Shown here one piece after another: positions 1 to 8,628 of a stretch of 64,000 nt of DNA (its first letter is position 1; each line of letters opens with the position of its first letter). The translations under genes and the position numbers were made by a program. This stretch comes from Pseudomonas sp. MAG733B (GTDB lineage Bacteria > Pseudomonadota > Gammaproteobacteria > Pseudomonadales > Pseudomonadaceae). Under the pieces are notes generated by a model. It had not been told where the DNA came from. It saw only the letters and a list, made by a program, of their open reading frames with translations, and did no database searches. The stretch is from positions 4,712,001 to 4,776,000 of the forward strand of contig NZ_CP145732.1 of assembly GCF_036884845.1 (NCBI RefSeq), given 5' to 3'.

Positions 1-627
1 GGCGCCGGTGGAGATCAACGCCGCACCCGCCAACACCGCAACACCAGCACCGCGACGCAACCAGCCAGTGACCGGAATCGACGGTTTCAAGCGATTGACC
101 AAACGGCGACCGGTGAAGATCAGCACGCCCAGCGACAACGCACTGCCGAGACCGTAAGCCACCAGCAACAGACTGGTGCCGGCGTTCGCGCCTTGCAGCA
201 TGGCGCCGGTGAGGATCACGCCGAGGATCGGCCCGGCGCATGGCGCCCACAGCAGGCCGGTGGCGACGCCGATCATCACCGACTTCAACGGGCCGGACGC
301 TTTGCGGCTGTTCGGGTCCAGGCGATTGCCCAGCATCACGAACGGACGCGCCAGCCAGTCACCGACCCGGGCGGAAATCAGCGACAGGGCGAACAGCACC
401 ATCACGATCAGGGCCACATGGCGGCCGGCGTTGCTCGCTTGAATCACCCACTCGCTGCTGACCACGGCCAGGCTGGCGACCAGGGCAAACGTCAGGGCCA
501 TGCCGCCGAGGGTCAGCAGGATCGATGAGCGTGTGCGGTCGGCACCGGCAAACAGGAACGGCACGACCGGCAGGATGCACGGGCTGAGGACGGTCAATAT
601 GCCGCCCAGGAAAGCGATGAGAAACAT
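1..627 (-). CDS. CcdA/DsbD-like cytochrome c biogenesis membrane protein (DipZ-like), 3' end outside window
   Basis: Partial integral membrane protein of thiol:disulfide electron transfer. 209 residues are visible, starting at the ATG at 627 after an AGGTGAT ribosome site. Hydrophobic segments begin at once. The two cysteines that typify the CcdA/DsbD transmembrane domain are present: C17 in LSPCILP and C130 in LLWAPCAGP. In this family the pair carries electrons from cytoplasmic thioredoxin to periplasmic partners. DipZ proteins add a C-terminal thioredoxin-like domain, which would lie beyond the left edge, so DipZ versus a short CcdA cannot be decided here. The family assignment is firm and the subtype is inferred. 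Confidence 0.85.
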   Translation of the reverse strand, partial: MFLIAFLGGILTVLSPCILPVVPFLFAGADRTRSSILLTLGGMALTFALVASLAVVSSEWVIQASNAGRHVALIVMVLFALSLISARVGDWLARPFVMLGNRLDPNSRKASGPLKSVMIGVATGLLWAPCAGPILGVILTGAMLQGANAGTSLLLVAYGLGSALSLGVLIFTGRRLVNRLKPSIPVTGWLRRGAGVAVLAGAALISTGA

Positions 628-668
628 GGGATCACCTATTACGAATTAGAGGGCGACATACATTCCCA

Positions 669-755
669 GTGGGAGCGGGCTTGCTCGCGAAAGCGATCTG
701 ACAGTCACATTGATGCTGAATGTGCCGCCGTCTTCGCGAGCAAGCCCGCTCCCAC
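669..755. repeat. REPIN, paired inverted REP (GTGGGAGCGGGCTTGCTCGC family)
   Basis: Two inverted copies of a 23-bp REP sequence at 669-691 and 733-755, separated by about 41 bases. The arms can form a long hairpin. It lies between the CcdA-like gene and a small secreted-protein gene. The same family recurs at 13410-13497. Confidence 0.9.
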
Positions 756-792
756 AATGGCTTGGTGGTGTTTACAGAACCGTGCCAAGGCC

Positions 793-1005
793 TCAGGCCG
801 TCTGGCCATCCAGCCACTTGCCCTGCGGCGTGTGGCTGGAGCCGTTTTCGGCGAGGAAGGCGTCACCGCCCTTCTCTGCCACCGGCGTCAACTGAAAGCA
901 GGTGCTGCTGCCGCAAGCGCTCTGTTCTACAGCGCCGTTGGCGTGGGCCGCAGCACCGGCGGCGGAGAAGGCAATGGCGGTCAGGAATCGGCTGATGTTG
1001 TTCAT
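793..1005 (-). CDS. Small exported protein of unknown function
   Basis: 70 residues from the ATG at 1005, preceded by GAGGAA. The N-terminus has a hydrophobic core and an Ala-rich stretch ending in AHA, a plausible signal peptide cleaved near residue 22. The mature part has two cysteines close together (SACGSSTC), which could form a disulfide, and ends in a hydrophilic tail. No domain is recognised. An in-frame upstream ATG at 1038 is possible, but the signal peptide and ribosome site favour 1005. It is transcribed in the same direction as the DUF2790-like gene upstream, 49 bases away, so they may be cotranscribed. Confidence 0.6.
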   Translation of the reverse strand: MNNISRFLTAIAFSAAGAAAHANGAVEQSACGSSTCFQLTPVAEKGGDAFLAENGSSHTPQGKWLDGQTA

Positions 1006-1054
1006 GGTGGTGTTCCTCGCTTCAAAGGGGATGCGCAATGGCTGATCGCTGGAC

Positions 1055-1318
1055 TCAGTTGTCCGAGGTGCAGCTATCGGAAATCTTGCGGTAGTCCAGA
1101 ACCTGGGTTTTGCTGTGGGAGTCCAGGTAGGTCAGTTGGGCATCCACCACCCCGCAGGAAGGCGTCGCGTCCTGCTTCAACGACACCACTTTTTTGATGT
1201 CCAGTTGCGTGCCGTAGGTGTAGGGTTTGGCGCTGACATCGGCTTCGGCGCGGGCCGACAAGGTGCAGATGTTCAGGGCGGCAAACAGGCAAGCGGCGTA
1301 GATGGCTTTGGTGTTCAT
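1055..1318 (-). CDS. DUF2790-type small periplasmic protein
   Basis: 87 residues from the ATG at 1318, which follows TTGAGGAAACCGCC. There is a clear signal peptide (hydrophobic residues 5-18, then SARA). The mature protein matches the Pseudomonas-restricted DUF2790 pattern as I recall it: a YxYGxxLDIxKVV core, then a Cys, then a VDAQLTYLDS stretch and a C-terminal Cys. Function is unknown. It is divergent from the two-component system at 1624, and the 305-base shared promoter region carries two inverted repeats. Control by that system is a guess. Confidence 0.75.
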   Translation of the reverse strand: MNTKAIYAACLFAALNICTLSARAEADVSAKPYTYGTQLDIKKVVSLKQDATPSCGVVDAQLTYLDSHSKTQVLDYRKISDSCTSDN

Positions 1319-1450
1319 GGCGGTTTCCTCAAGGTTTGAATAGGTCAATCGTTAGTTGGGTAGAGGCAGCTGGGCTTGCCTCGATGGAACCTATTTAAAG
1401 CTTGCGAGGTATCCCGCATGTGTCGGAAAAAGGCGCGTGTAAATCGGTAC

Positions 1451-1543
1451 GTATCAGAACCGGGTCGGGATACAGAGCGATACAAAACCCCGGAAAAATC
1501 GCTTTTTTACGTCGGTGTGTATCCACCGACAAGCCAGATACAC
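1451..1543. promoter_or_regulatory. Two GTATC-N13-GATAC inverted repeats in the divergent promoter region
   Basis: Within the 305-base gap between the DUF2790-type gene and the response regulator gene, GTATC (1451-1455) and GATAC (1469-1473) flank 13 bases. GTGTATC (1517-1523) and GATACAC (1537-1543) also flank exactly 13 bases. An extra GATAC lies at 1479-1483. Centre spacing between the two sites is about 68 bases. The same architecture recurs upstream of the formamidase (11081-11109). Most likely these are binding sites for a dimeric regulator; its identity is unknown. Confidence 0.5.
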
Positions 1544-1623
1544 TGCAATACAAACCCCTGCGGGCGAGCGGGAAAAGGCTCGATAGACTGTGCGACATCC
1601 CCCACTTACAGAGGCAAGTCCCC

Positions 1624-2364
1624 ATGGAGCACGTCGATCACATTCTCATCGTTGATGATGACCGCGAGATCCGCGAACTGGTGGGCAACTACCTGAAGAA
1701 GAACGGCCTGCGCACCACCGTCGTGGCGGACGGTCGACAGATGCGCACCTTCCTGGAATCCACCCCGGTGGACCTGATCGTGCTGGACATCATGATGCCG
1801 GGCGACGATGGCCTGATGCTGTGCCGCGAGCTGCGCTCCGGTAAACACAAGGCCACGCCCGTATTGATGCTCACCGCGCGCAACGATGAAACCGACCGCA
1901 TCATCGGCCTGGAAATGGGTGCCGACGATTACCTGGTCAAACCCTTCGCCGCCCGTGAACTGCTGGCGCGGATCAACGCGGTCCTGCGCCGTACGCGGAT
2001 GCTGCCGCCGAACCTGGTGGTCACCGAAAGCAGCCGCCTGCTGGCCTTCGGGCGCTGGCAGCTGGACACCTCGGCCCGGCACCTGCTCGACGATGACGGC
2101 ACCATGGTTGCCTTGAGCGGCGCGGAATATCGCTTGCTGCGGGTGTTTCTCGATCACCCGCAGCGGGTGCTCAACCGTGACCAGTTGCTCAACCTGACCC
2201 AGGGCCGCGACGCCGACCTGTTCGATCGTTCCATCGACTTGTTGGTGAGTCGCCTGCGTCAGCGGTTGCTGGACGACGCCCGTGAACCGGCCTACATCAA
2301 GACGGTACGCAGCGAGGGCTATGTGTTTTCGCTGCCGGTTGAAATCGTGGGAGCGCCAGCATGA
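1624..2364 (+). CDS. OmpR/PhoB-family response regulator
   Basis: 246 residues. The receiver domain (about 5-120) has the acidic pair DDD at 11-13, the phospho-acceptor D55 in VLDIMMPG, a conserved Thr in MLTAR, and Lys in LVKPF. A winged-helix DNA-binding domain follows (about 145-240; LSGAEYRLL, RSIDLLVSRLRQRL, IKTVRSEGYVF). The open frame extends upstream to about 1402, but the ATG at 1624, after CAGAGGCAAG, puts the receiver at the true N-terminus. The stop overlaps the kinase start (ATGA at 2361). The stimulus is not apparent from sequence. Confidence 0.93.
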   Translation: MEHVDHILIVDDDREIRELVGNYLKKNGLRTTVVADGRQMRTFLESTPVDLIVLDIMMPGDDGLMLCRELRSGKHKATPVLMLTARNDETDRIIGLEMGADDYLVKPFAARELLARINAVLRRTRMLPPNLVVTESSRLLAFGRWQLDTSARHLLDDDGTMVALSGAEYRLLRVFLDHPQRVLNRDQLLNLTQGRDADLFDRSIDLLVSRLRQRLLDDAREPAYIKTVRSEGYVFSLPVEIVGAPA

Positions 2365-3671
2365 ACCTGTCGATGCGTTGGCCGCGCACCCTGGCTTCGC
2401 GGCTGTCACTGATTTTTTTGATCGGCCTGATCCTCGCCCAGGCGCTGTCCTTCGGCGCGCAGTATTACGAGCGCTATGAAAACGCGAAAAACACCATGCT
2501 GGGCAACCTGGAAACCGACGTCTCGACGTCCATCGCCATCCTCGACCGCTTACCGGCCGAAGAGCGCATGAGTTGGCTGCAACAACTGGATCGGCGCAAT
2601 TACCGCTACTTGTTGGATGAGGGCTCACCTGGCACATCCATGAACACAGACATGCCCGAAGCCCCCATTGCGATGGCCTCGATCAAGGACGCCATCGGCA
2701 AAGACTACCCGATGACCTTTACTGAGATTCCCGGGCCGCGCAAACACTTCCAGGTCCACCTGAAGCTGGCCGACGGCGCCCCGCTGACCATCGACGTGCG
2801 ACCTTCGATGCAGCCGCTGTCACCTTGGTTGCCGATCGTCTTGCTCGGGCAATTGGCGTTGATGATCGCCTGCACCTGGCTGGCCGTGCGCATCGCCATC
2901 CGCCCTCTGACCCGCCTCGCCGAAGCCGTGGACACCCTTGACCCTAACACCCACCCGGTGCTGCTGGACGAAAAAGGCCCGACCGAAGTAGCCCACGCCG
3001 CGAAAGCCTTCAACGCCATGCAGGCGCGAATCGCGGCTTACCTGAAAGAACGCATGCAACTGCTGGCGGCGATTTCCCACGACCTGCAAACACCGATCAC
3101 CCGCATGAAACTGCGCGCCGAGTTCATGGACGACTGCGTGGAAAAAGACAAGCTGTGGAACGACCTCGGCGAGATGGAACATCTGGTGCGCGAAGGCGTG
3201 GCCTATGCCCGTAGCGTGCATGGCGCCACAGAAGAAAGCCGCCGCACCGACCTGGACTCTTTCCTCGACAGCCTGGTGTTCGACTATCAGGACGTGGGCA
3301 AGGAAGTGCAGCTGAGCGGCAAAAGCGCCACCGTCATCGACACCCGCCCCCACGCCTTGCGCCGAGTGCTGGTGAACCTGACCGACAACGCCCTCAAATT
3401 CGCCGGTGCCGCCGAGTTGCAGGTGGAAAAGCAAGCCGACGGCAGCGTCTCGGTGAAGGTCATGGACCGCGGTCCGGGGATCGCCGAGGCGGAACTGGCC
3501 CAGGTCATGGAGCCGTTCTACCGCGTGGAAAATTCGCGCAACCGCAGCACTGGCGGCACCGGGTTGGGGTTGGCGATTGCGCAGCAACTGGCGTTGGCGA
3601 TCGGGGGATCGTTGACGTTGAGTAATCGTGAAGGCGGAGGCTTGTGCGCGGAGCTGAAGTTGCGGGGGTAA
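2361..3671 (+). CDS. Membrane sensor histidine kinase
   Basis: 436 residues, translationally coupled to the response regulator by a 4-base overlap. There is a transmembrane helix at about 12-32, a periplasmic sensor region of about 120 residues with no recognised domain, a second helix at about 156-178, then HAMP. The HisKA domain has the phospho-acceptor H240 in AAISHDLQTPITR. The ATP-binding domain has an N box (VNLTDNALKF), G1 (DRGPGI) and G2 (GGTGLGLAIAQ). The pair forms a complete EnvZ/OmpR-type system. Ligand and target genes are unknown. Confidence 0.93.
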   Translation: MNLSMRWPRTLASRLSLIFLIGLILAQALSFGAQYYERYENAKNTMLGNLETDVSTSIAILDRLPAEERMSWLQQLDRRNYRYLLDEGSPGTSMNTDMPEAPIAMASIKDAIGKDYPMTFTEIPGPRKHFQVHLKLADGAPLTIDVRPSMQPLSPWLPIVLLGQLALMIACTWLAVRIAIRPLTRLAEAVDTLDPNTHPVLLDEKGPTEVAHAAKAFNAMQARIAAYLKERMQLLAAISHDLQTPITRMKLRAEFMDDCVEKDKLWNDLGEMEHLVREGVAYARSVHGATEESRRTDLDSFLDSLVFDYQDVGKEVQLSGKSATVIDTRPHALRRVLVNLTDNALKFAGAAELQVEKQADGSVSVKVMDRGPGIAEAELAQVMEPFYRVENSRNRSTGGTGLGLAIAQQLALAIGGSLTLSNREGGGLCAELKLRG

Positions 3672-3832
3672 GCAAGCGACTGATACACCCACTTATTTTC
3701 ACTGCATTGTAGGAAGCGCCCGACATCAATTCGTTTATTCCCTTGCTTGCATTGCATCCAGCGGATTTAAAACCTGTCTAGCCGCTGGATACATATACGC
3801 TTAATGGAACTCAGGCAACGGAATAGCAAAAA

Positions 3833-4465
3833 ATGGATGACAACCGAAGACCCATCAGCGCGCGCTCCACAGGCTGGGCCAAACGCATAACCGCCCTGTT
3901 GGTGAAACGCGACATCTCACCCAATCAGATCTCCGTCGCCAGCATTTTCTTTGCACTCGCGGGTGCCATTGCGCTGAACATCGATAACGGTGTCGCCGGG
4001 TCGATCTGCTGCGCCGTCGCCATTCAACTGCGCCTGCTGTGCAATCTCTTTGACGGGATGGTCGCCATCGAAGGCGGCAAGCAATCCGACATCGGCAGCC
4101 TTTACAACGAATTTCCCGATCGGATCGCCGACACCCTGCTGATTGTCGGGCTCGGCTATGCCCTCTGGCAGCCGGAACTCGGCTGGTTTGCCGCCCTGGC
4201 CGCTGCGCTCACGGCGTATGTCCGGGTGTTCGGCGGCTCCATCGGCCTGAAGCAGAACTTCATGGGGCCGATGGCCAAGCAGCACCGGATGGCCGTGATG
4301 ACTGCCGGGTTGGTGCTCAATACCATCGAATTCCATCTCTATGCCAGCCACTACGCGCTGATGCTGACGCTAATCGTCATTGCCATCGGTGCCGCAGCCA
4401 CGTGCATCACCCGCACCCTGGCGATCTCCAGACAACTGAAGGAGGCCGGCCATGTGGATCAGTAA
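3833..4465 (+). CDS. CDP-alcohol phosphatidyltransferase family protein (YnbA-like), variant active-site motif
   Basis: 210 residues with about five or six membrane helices. The family swaps CMP of a CDP-linked lipid for an alcohol. The signature DxxDGxxAR-x8-GxxxDxxxD is recognisable but altered: N71, D74-G75, A78-I79, G88, N92, D96. The first and third aspartates are asparagine and the arginine is isoleucine. As I recall, E. coli YnbA also carries asparagines at these places, so this may mark a subfamily rather than decay. It is the first gene of a three-gene operon with a PlsC-like and a CdsA-like gene. The product lipid is unknown. Confidence 0.82.
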   Translation: MDDNRRPISARSTGWAKRITALLVKRDISPNQISVASIFFALAGAIALNIDNGVAGSICCAVAIQLRLLCNLFDGMVAIEGGKQSDIGSLYNEFPDRIADTLLIVGLGYALWQPELGWFAALAAALTAYVRVFGGSIGLKQNFMGPMAKQHRMAVMTAGLVLNTIEFHLYASHYALMLTLIVIAIGAAATCITRTLAISRQLKEAGHVDQ

Positions 4466-5051
4466 TGCCCTGATCGCGGTGCTGCGGCTGCTGATCGGCG
4501 TCACCGCCCGCTGGGAAGGCCCGCCGGACCTCAGCCGTCAGCGCATCTATTTCGCCAACCACACCAGCCACATGGACACCCTGGCGATCATGGCGGCCCT
4601 GCCCGCCGAAGCGCGGATCAATGTGAAACCGGTCGCCGCCGCCGATTACTGGGGCAAGAACCGGTTTCTCTCCTACATCTCTCAGCGAGGCCTCAATGCC
4701 GTGCTGATCGAGCGCAATCCTGCGCCGGGCAGCAATGTGCTGGAGCCGATTTTCGATGTGGTGCGGGCCGGTCATTCGATCATCATTTTCCCTGAAGGCA
4801 CGCGCTCCAGCCAGGCCTTGCCGGGGGAGTTCAAATCAGGGATCTATCGGCTCAGCGAAACCTTTCCCGATGTCGACCTTGTGCCGATCTACCTGGAAAA
4901 CCTGCATCGTTCCATGCCCAAGGGCAAGCACGTGCCCTTGCCGATCATCTGCACCATCCGTATCGGCAATCCTCTTCCACGATTTGTCGGCGAGGACAAA
5001 CAGGTGTTTCTGGAGCGGGCGCGTGACGCCATCGTGAGGCTGTCGAAATGA
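4452..5051 (+). CDS. PlsC-like 1-acyl-glycerol-phosphate acyltransferase family protein
   Basis: 199 residues, short for the family. The catalytic HX4D motif is H37-D42 (NHTSHMD), and the glycerol-phosphate-binding motif is FPEGTRS at 113-119. The N-terminus has one hydrophobic segment. The gene starts at 4452 behind GGAGG and overlaps the end of the phosphatidyltransferase gene by 14 bases. Its stop overlaps the start of the CdsA-like gene (ATGA). The operon suggests it acylates a lysophospholipid intermediate used by its neighbours; the acceptor is inferred, not visible. Confidence 0.88.
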   Translation: MWISNALIAVLRLLIGVTARWEGPPDLSRQRIYFANHTSHMDTLAIMAALPAEARINVKPVAAADYWGKNRFLSYISQRGLNAVLIERNPAPGSNVLEPIFDVVRAGHSIIIFPEGTRSSQALPGEFKSGIYRLSETFPDVDLVPIYLENLHRSMPKGKHVPLPIICTIRIGNPLPRFVGEDKQVFLERARDAIVRLSK

Positions 5052-5995
5052 GTCTTGAGCAAAAATTCCTCTGGTTCTTTTTCGCGATCGCCTGTTTGTT
5101 GGCCGTCGCTTCGGTGATCGGTCGGGTGCTGGCCAAACGCGCCACGAGCGAAGGCGCAATCTCCACCATCGAAAACCTCAACCAGCGCGTGAACGCCTGG
5201 TGGGGCATGGTCATCATCTTCTTCGTGTCCTGGCTGCTGGGACCGAATGCAACGGTGGTGCTGTTCGGATTCATTTCCCTGTTCGCCCTCAGGGAGTTCA
5301 TCACCCTGACCCCGACGACGCTGGGTGATCACAACGCGCTGTTCTCGGCTTTTTTCATCCTGATCCCGCTTCAGTACCTGTTGATCGGCACCCACTGGTA
5401 TTCGATGTTCACGCTGCTGATTCCGGTGTATGCCTTTCTGCTACTGCCGGCGATTGCCGTGTTGAGCCAGGACACCGAAGCCTTTCTGGAACGAACGGCC
5501 AAGATCCAGTGGGGCGTGATGATCTGCGTCTATTGCATCAGCCACGCACCCGCGCTGTTGCTGCTGGACCTGCAAGGGTTCACCGGGCAGAACGCGCTGC
5601 TGTTGTTCTATCTGGTGTTCGTCGTGCAGTTGAGCGACGTGTTGCAGTACGTCTTCGGCAAGCTCTTCGGCAAACACAAAGTCGCACCGCTGGTGAGCCC
5701 GTCGAAAACCGTGGAAGGCCTTGTGGGCGGCGGGCTGTCCGCCACGCTGATCGGCGGCTGCATGTTCTGGATGACCCCGTTCAACTTCTGGCAGTCGCTG
5801 TTGATGTCGCTGGTGATCGTGGTGATGGGCTTTCTCGGTGGCCTGGTCATGTCGGCGATCAAGCGCAGCCTGAGCGCCAAAGACTGGGGCACCATGATCA
5901 AGGGCCACGGCGGCATGCTCGATCGCATGGACTCGATCTGCTTCGCCGCGCCGATCTTCTTTCACCTGACGCGGTATTTCTTTTCCGTGCAGTAA
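5048..5995 (+). CDS. CdsA-like phosphatidate cytidylyltransferase (YnbB-like)
   Basis: 315 residues with about eight membrane helices. The C-terminal family signature is present: SAIKRSLSAKDWG followed by HGGMLDRMDS. SPSKTVEGLVGG is the upstream conserved loop. The reaction makes CDP-diacylglycerol from CTP and phosphatidate. Together with the two preceding, overlapping genes it can make and consume a CDP-lipid. The essential cdsA normally lies beside uppS and dxr, so this is most likely a second, accessory copy. It ends 10 bases from the end of the convergent chemoreceptor gene; no terminator is obvious between them. Confidence 0.88.
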   Translation: MSLEQKFLWFFFAIACLLAVASVIGRVLAKRATSEGAISTIENLNQRVNAWWGMVIIFFVSWLLGPNATVVLFGFISLFALREFITLTPTTLGDHNALFSAFFILIPLQYLLIGTHWYSMFTLLIPVYAFLLLPAIAVLSQDTEAFLERTAKIQWGVMICVYCISHAPALLLLDLQGFTGQNALLLFYLVFVVQLSDVLQYVFGKLFGKHKVAPLVSPSKTVEGLVGGGLSATLIGGCMFWMTPFNFWQSLLMSLVIVVMGFLGGLVMSAIKRSLSAKDWGTMIKGHGGMLDRMDSICFAAPIFFHLTRYFFSVQ

Positions 5996-6005
5996 GGCTT
6001 GCTTG

Positions 6006-7631
6006 TCAGATGACAAACCGCGCCACCAGCGCATTCAAATCCACCGCCAGACGCGACAGTTCATGGGTGGCGGTGCTGGTCTGGTTGGCACCGGCGGCGG
6101 ACTGCGTAGCGAGGTCGCGGATGTTCACCAGGTTGCGGTCGACTTCGCGGGACACCTGGGCCTGTTCCTCCGAGGCACTGGCAATCACCAGGTTGCGCTC
6201 GTTGATCAAATGGATCGACTGGGTGATCTGCTCCAGCGCCACACCGGCGGCGCGGGCCAGTTCCAGGGTGTTTTGCGTGCGTTGATTGCTTTGCTGCATC
6301 GACGCCACCGCTTCACCGGTGCCGTTCTGGATGCCGGCGACCATCTTCTCGATTTCCTGGGTCGACTGCGCCGTGCGATGGGCCAGCGCCCGAACTTCGT
6401 CCGCCACCACGGCAAAACCACGCCCGGCTTCACCGGCACGGGCCGCTTCGATCGCCGCGTTCAGCGCCAGCAGGTTGGTTTGCTCGGCGATGGCACGGAT
6501 CACGTCCAGCACCTTGCCGATGTCGCGTCCCTGAGCCGCCAGACCTTCGATCATCAGCGAGGTGTTGTGCACGTCATGGGTCATGGTCTGGATCGCGTCG
6601 ACGGTTTGCACCACCCGGTCACGACCCTCGCGGGCGGCCTGGGTCGACTGGTTCGAGGCTTCGGATGTCGACACTGCATTGCGCGCCACTTCTTCCACGG
6701 CGGCGGTCATTTCGTTGACGGCGGTGGCGGCTTGTTCGATTTCATTGTTCTGTTGCTGCAAGCCACGGGACGCATCTTGAGTCACCGCGCTGAGCTCTTC
6801 GGCGGCGGTGCCCAGTTGCGTGGCGGAACCGGCAATCTGTTCGATGGTTTTGCGCAGGCTGGCCTGCATCGTCGCCAAAGCGCCGAGCAAGCGCGCCGGT
6901 TCATCCTTGCCATCGACTTCGATGACATTACGCAGATTACCTTCGGCGATGGTTTGCGCGGCCAGCACGGCACGGTTCAACGGTGTGACGATGCTGCGGG
7001 TCAGGAGCCAGGCCAGCAGCACGGTCATCAACGCTGCGATAACCGCGACCGCGATGATGCCGGTGATAGCGCTGTTGTAATTGTCAGCGGCTTCAGCCGA
7101 AGCGGTTTTGGCGTAGTCCGCATTGAGTGCCACCAGTTTGTTCAACTGCTCGCCCATCTGATCCGTGCCGTCCTTGATACGTGTGTTGATCAGCGTGCGC
7201 ATCTCATCCAGTTTGTTCTGTTGCGACAACTCCAACATCTGAGTCTGGGCTTGCATGTAGCTGTCCAGCGTGACGGTGAACGTCTTGTACAGCTGCGCTT
7301 CTTCGTCACCGGCGGGCAGCGCGGCGTAACTCGCTTGTGCGCTGCGCAGCTTGTCGACCAGTACGCCAACACGCGTCTGGGCTTCCTGCAAGGCCGCCGG
7401 ATCACGGTTGACCAAAATCCGGAACGACAGAATTCGCATGCGCAGGACGTTTTCGGTCATGTTGCCGAGAAAACCGACGCTGGGCAGATGGGTGGTGCCC
7501 ATGTCGATGGAGGCCTGGCGGATGACGGTCATGCGGTTCACGGCGAATACACCCAGCACGATGACCAGCAAGGCAATGAAGGCAAAACCAAGGAAAGCGC
7601 GAGGCGCGATATTCAGATTACGCAATGACAT
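6006..7631 (-). CDS. Methyl-accepting chemotaxis protein with four-helix-bundle sensor
   Basis: 541 residues from the ATG at 7631; the open frame continues upstream to 7703, but the membrane anchor begins right after this ATG. TM1 is at about 12-32, then a periplasmic four-helix-bundle-like region (about 33-185), TM2 at about 190-212, HAMP, and a full cytoplasmic signalling domain with the hairpin tip [19 protein letters not shown]. No CheR-tethering pentapeptide is at the C-terminus (it ends ARFVI). The ligand is unknown. It is a stand-alone gene facing the CdsA-like gene tail to tail. Confidence 0.93.
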   Translation of the reverse strand: MSLRNLNIAPRAFLGFAFIALLVIVLGVFAVNRMTVIRQASIDMGTTHLPSVGFLGNMTENVLRMRILSFRILVNRDPAALQEAQTRVGVLVDKLRSAQASYAALPAGDEEAQLYKTFTVTLDSYMQAQTQMLELSQQNKLDEMRTLINTRIKDGTDQMGEQLNKLVALNADYAKTASAEAADNYNSAITGIIAVAVIAALMTVLLAWLLTRSIVTPLNRAVLAAQTIAEGNLRNVIEVDGKDEPARLLGALATMQASLRKTIEQIAGSATQLGTAAEELSAVTQDASRGLQQQNNEIEQAATAVNEMTAAVEEVARNAVSTSEASNQSTQAAREGRDRVVQTVDAIQTMTHDVHNTSLMIEGLAAQGRDIGKVLDVIRAIAEQTNLLALNAAIEAARAGEAGRGFAVVADEVRALAHRTAQSTQEIEKMVAGIQNGTGEAVASMQQSNQRTQNTLELARAAGVALEQITQSIHLINERNLVIASASEEQAQVSREVDRNLVNIRDLATQSAAGANQTSTATHELSRLAVDLNALVARFVI

Positions 7632-7869
7632 AGGACGATTCTCGGGGGTTGGTGGCTGCGAGCGTCCTTGCGTCATCACTGAATGGCGGGCATTGGCGCG
7701 CACCCTTTCAGATGGGCGCCATTGTTGTAATAGATTGGTCTGCGCCTGATGGTTGTATCGGCCGGGCTTGAGGTTTATTGCGGGGGTTTTAGTAAATATT
7801 TTTCAAGGAGTTAAGGGTGTTTCACAGACGAGACATATGGAACGGAAGTACCCATATTCCTGTAAGCAG

Positions 7870-8628
7870 TCAGAGAATGACACCCACCACACGTTGTTCA
7901 TGCATCTGCCGCAACAACGCCAACCCGTTATCGAAGAACTCCGCTGAGCCGGTCATTCCCGCCTCCTGCGCCAGTGCCTGCAACTGCGCCCGGCCATCCA
8001 ATTCAGGAAACTCCTCGATGCGCTGCAACAACCGAAACGCCAACGGGCTCAACCCGGAAAACTTCACACTGAAATCCACATCCCGACGTACCAACAACAA
8101 CGTCGGCTGATCCGGCGCAGTGTCCGGCTGATATTCCGGCCCCACCAACTGCACCGGCCAGGCATACGCCAGCGGCCAGGCCAACGGCGAGACTTGCAAT
8201 GGGCGGTCCAGCAACATGTCAGCATCGCCGGATGGCAACGGTTCGGCCTCGGACTGCTGCAAGGCCATCTCCACCCATTCGTAATGCGCCAGCTCAACCA
8301 TGAACGGCGGCCACGTACCATCGGCCAACGCCGCAGGCTCAGAGGCGAGAAACTCGACAAACTCCTCGGCGATCTCACCGAATTTCGGCGTGTGGGCACG
8401 GTAGTCGCGCAGGAAGATCCGCACCAGCGTCCGCCATTGTTTGTCACCAAGAATCTTCACCAGCACCGGAAACGTGCCGCTGATCAGCGATGACAGATTG
8501 GCAAATACCAGGTCGCGATAAACCTGCGCCCGCGCCGGGTCCATCTCGGGCGGTGGCGCGCAGTGGTCGGGGTCGCGCAGGTACAGGCCCATGCTGCTTT
8601 GCTGTTCGTGCAGCGAGCGCTTAGCCAC
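7870..8628 (-). CDS. BufC/HvfC-type partner protein of a MNIO enzyme (DUF2063 N-terminal domain)
   Basis: 252 residues from a GTG at 8628 that lies inside the end of the DUF692 gene (8-base overlap). Residues about 5-100 match the DUF2063/HvfC N-terminal domain (start [10 protein letters not shown]; then [31 protein letters not shown]). The C-terminal half is less conserved. In known systems these proteins work with the MNIO enzyme and help bind the precursor peptide. The tight overlap supports a complex. No DUF2282 precursor or DoxX gene is adjacent. Confidence 0.85.
   Translation of the reverse strand: MAKRSLHEQQSSMGLYLRDPDHCAPPPEMDPARAQVYRDLVFANLSSLISGTFPVLVKILGDKQWRTLVRIFLRDYRAHTPKFGEIAEEFVEFLASEPAALADGTWPPFMVELAHYEWVEMALQQSEAEPLPSGDADMLLDRPLQVSPLAWPLAYAWPVQLVGPEYQPDTAPDQPTLLLVRRDVDFSVKFSGLSPLAFRLLQRIEEFPELDGRAQLQALAQEAGMTGSAEFFDNGLALLRQMHEQRVVGVIL

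Noticed and set aside
793..1005. Small two-cysteine exported protein as the MNIO substrate
   Set aside because: It is about 8 kb away, lacks the DUF2282 pattern and is linked to the DUF2790-type gene instead.
1402..1623. N-terminal extension of the response regulator to 1402
   Set aside because: The extension covers the operator repeats, and the receiver domain starts at the ATG at 1624.
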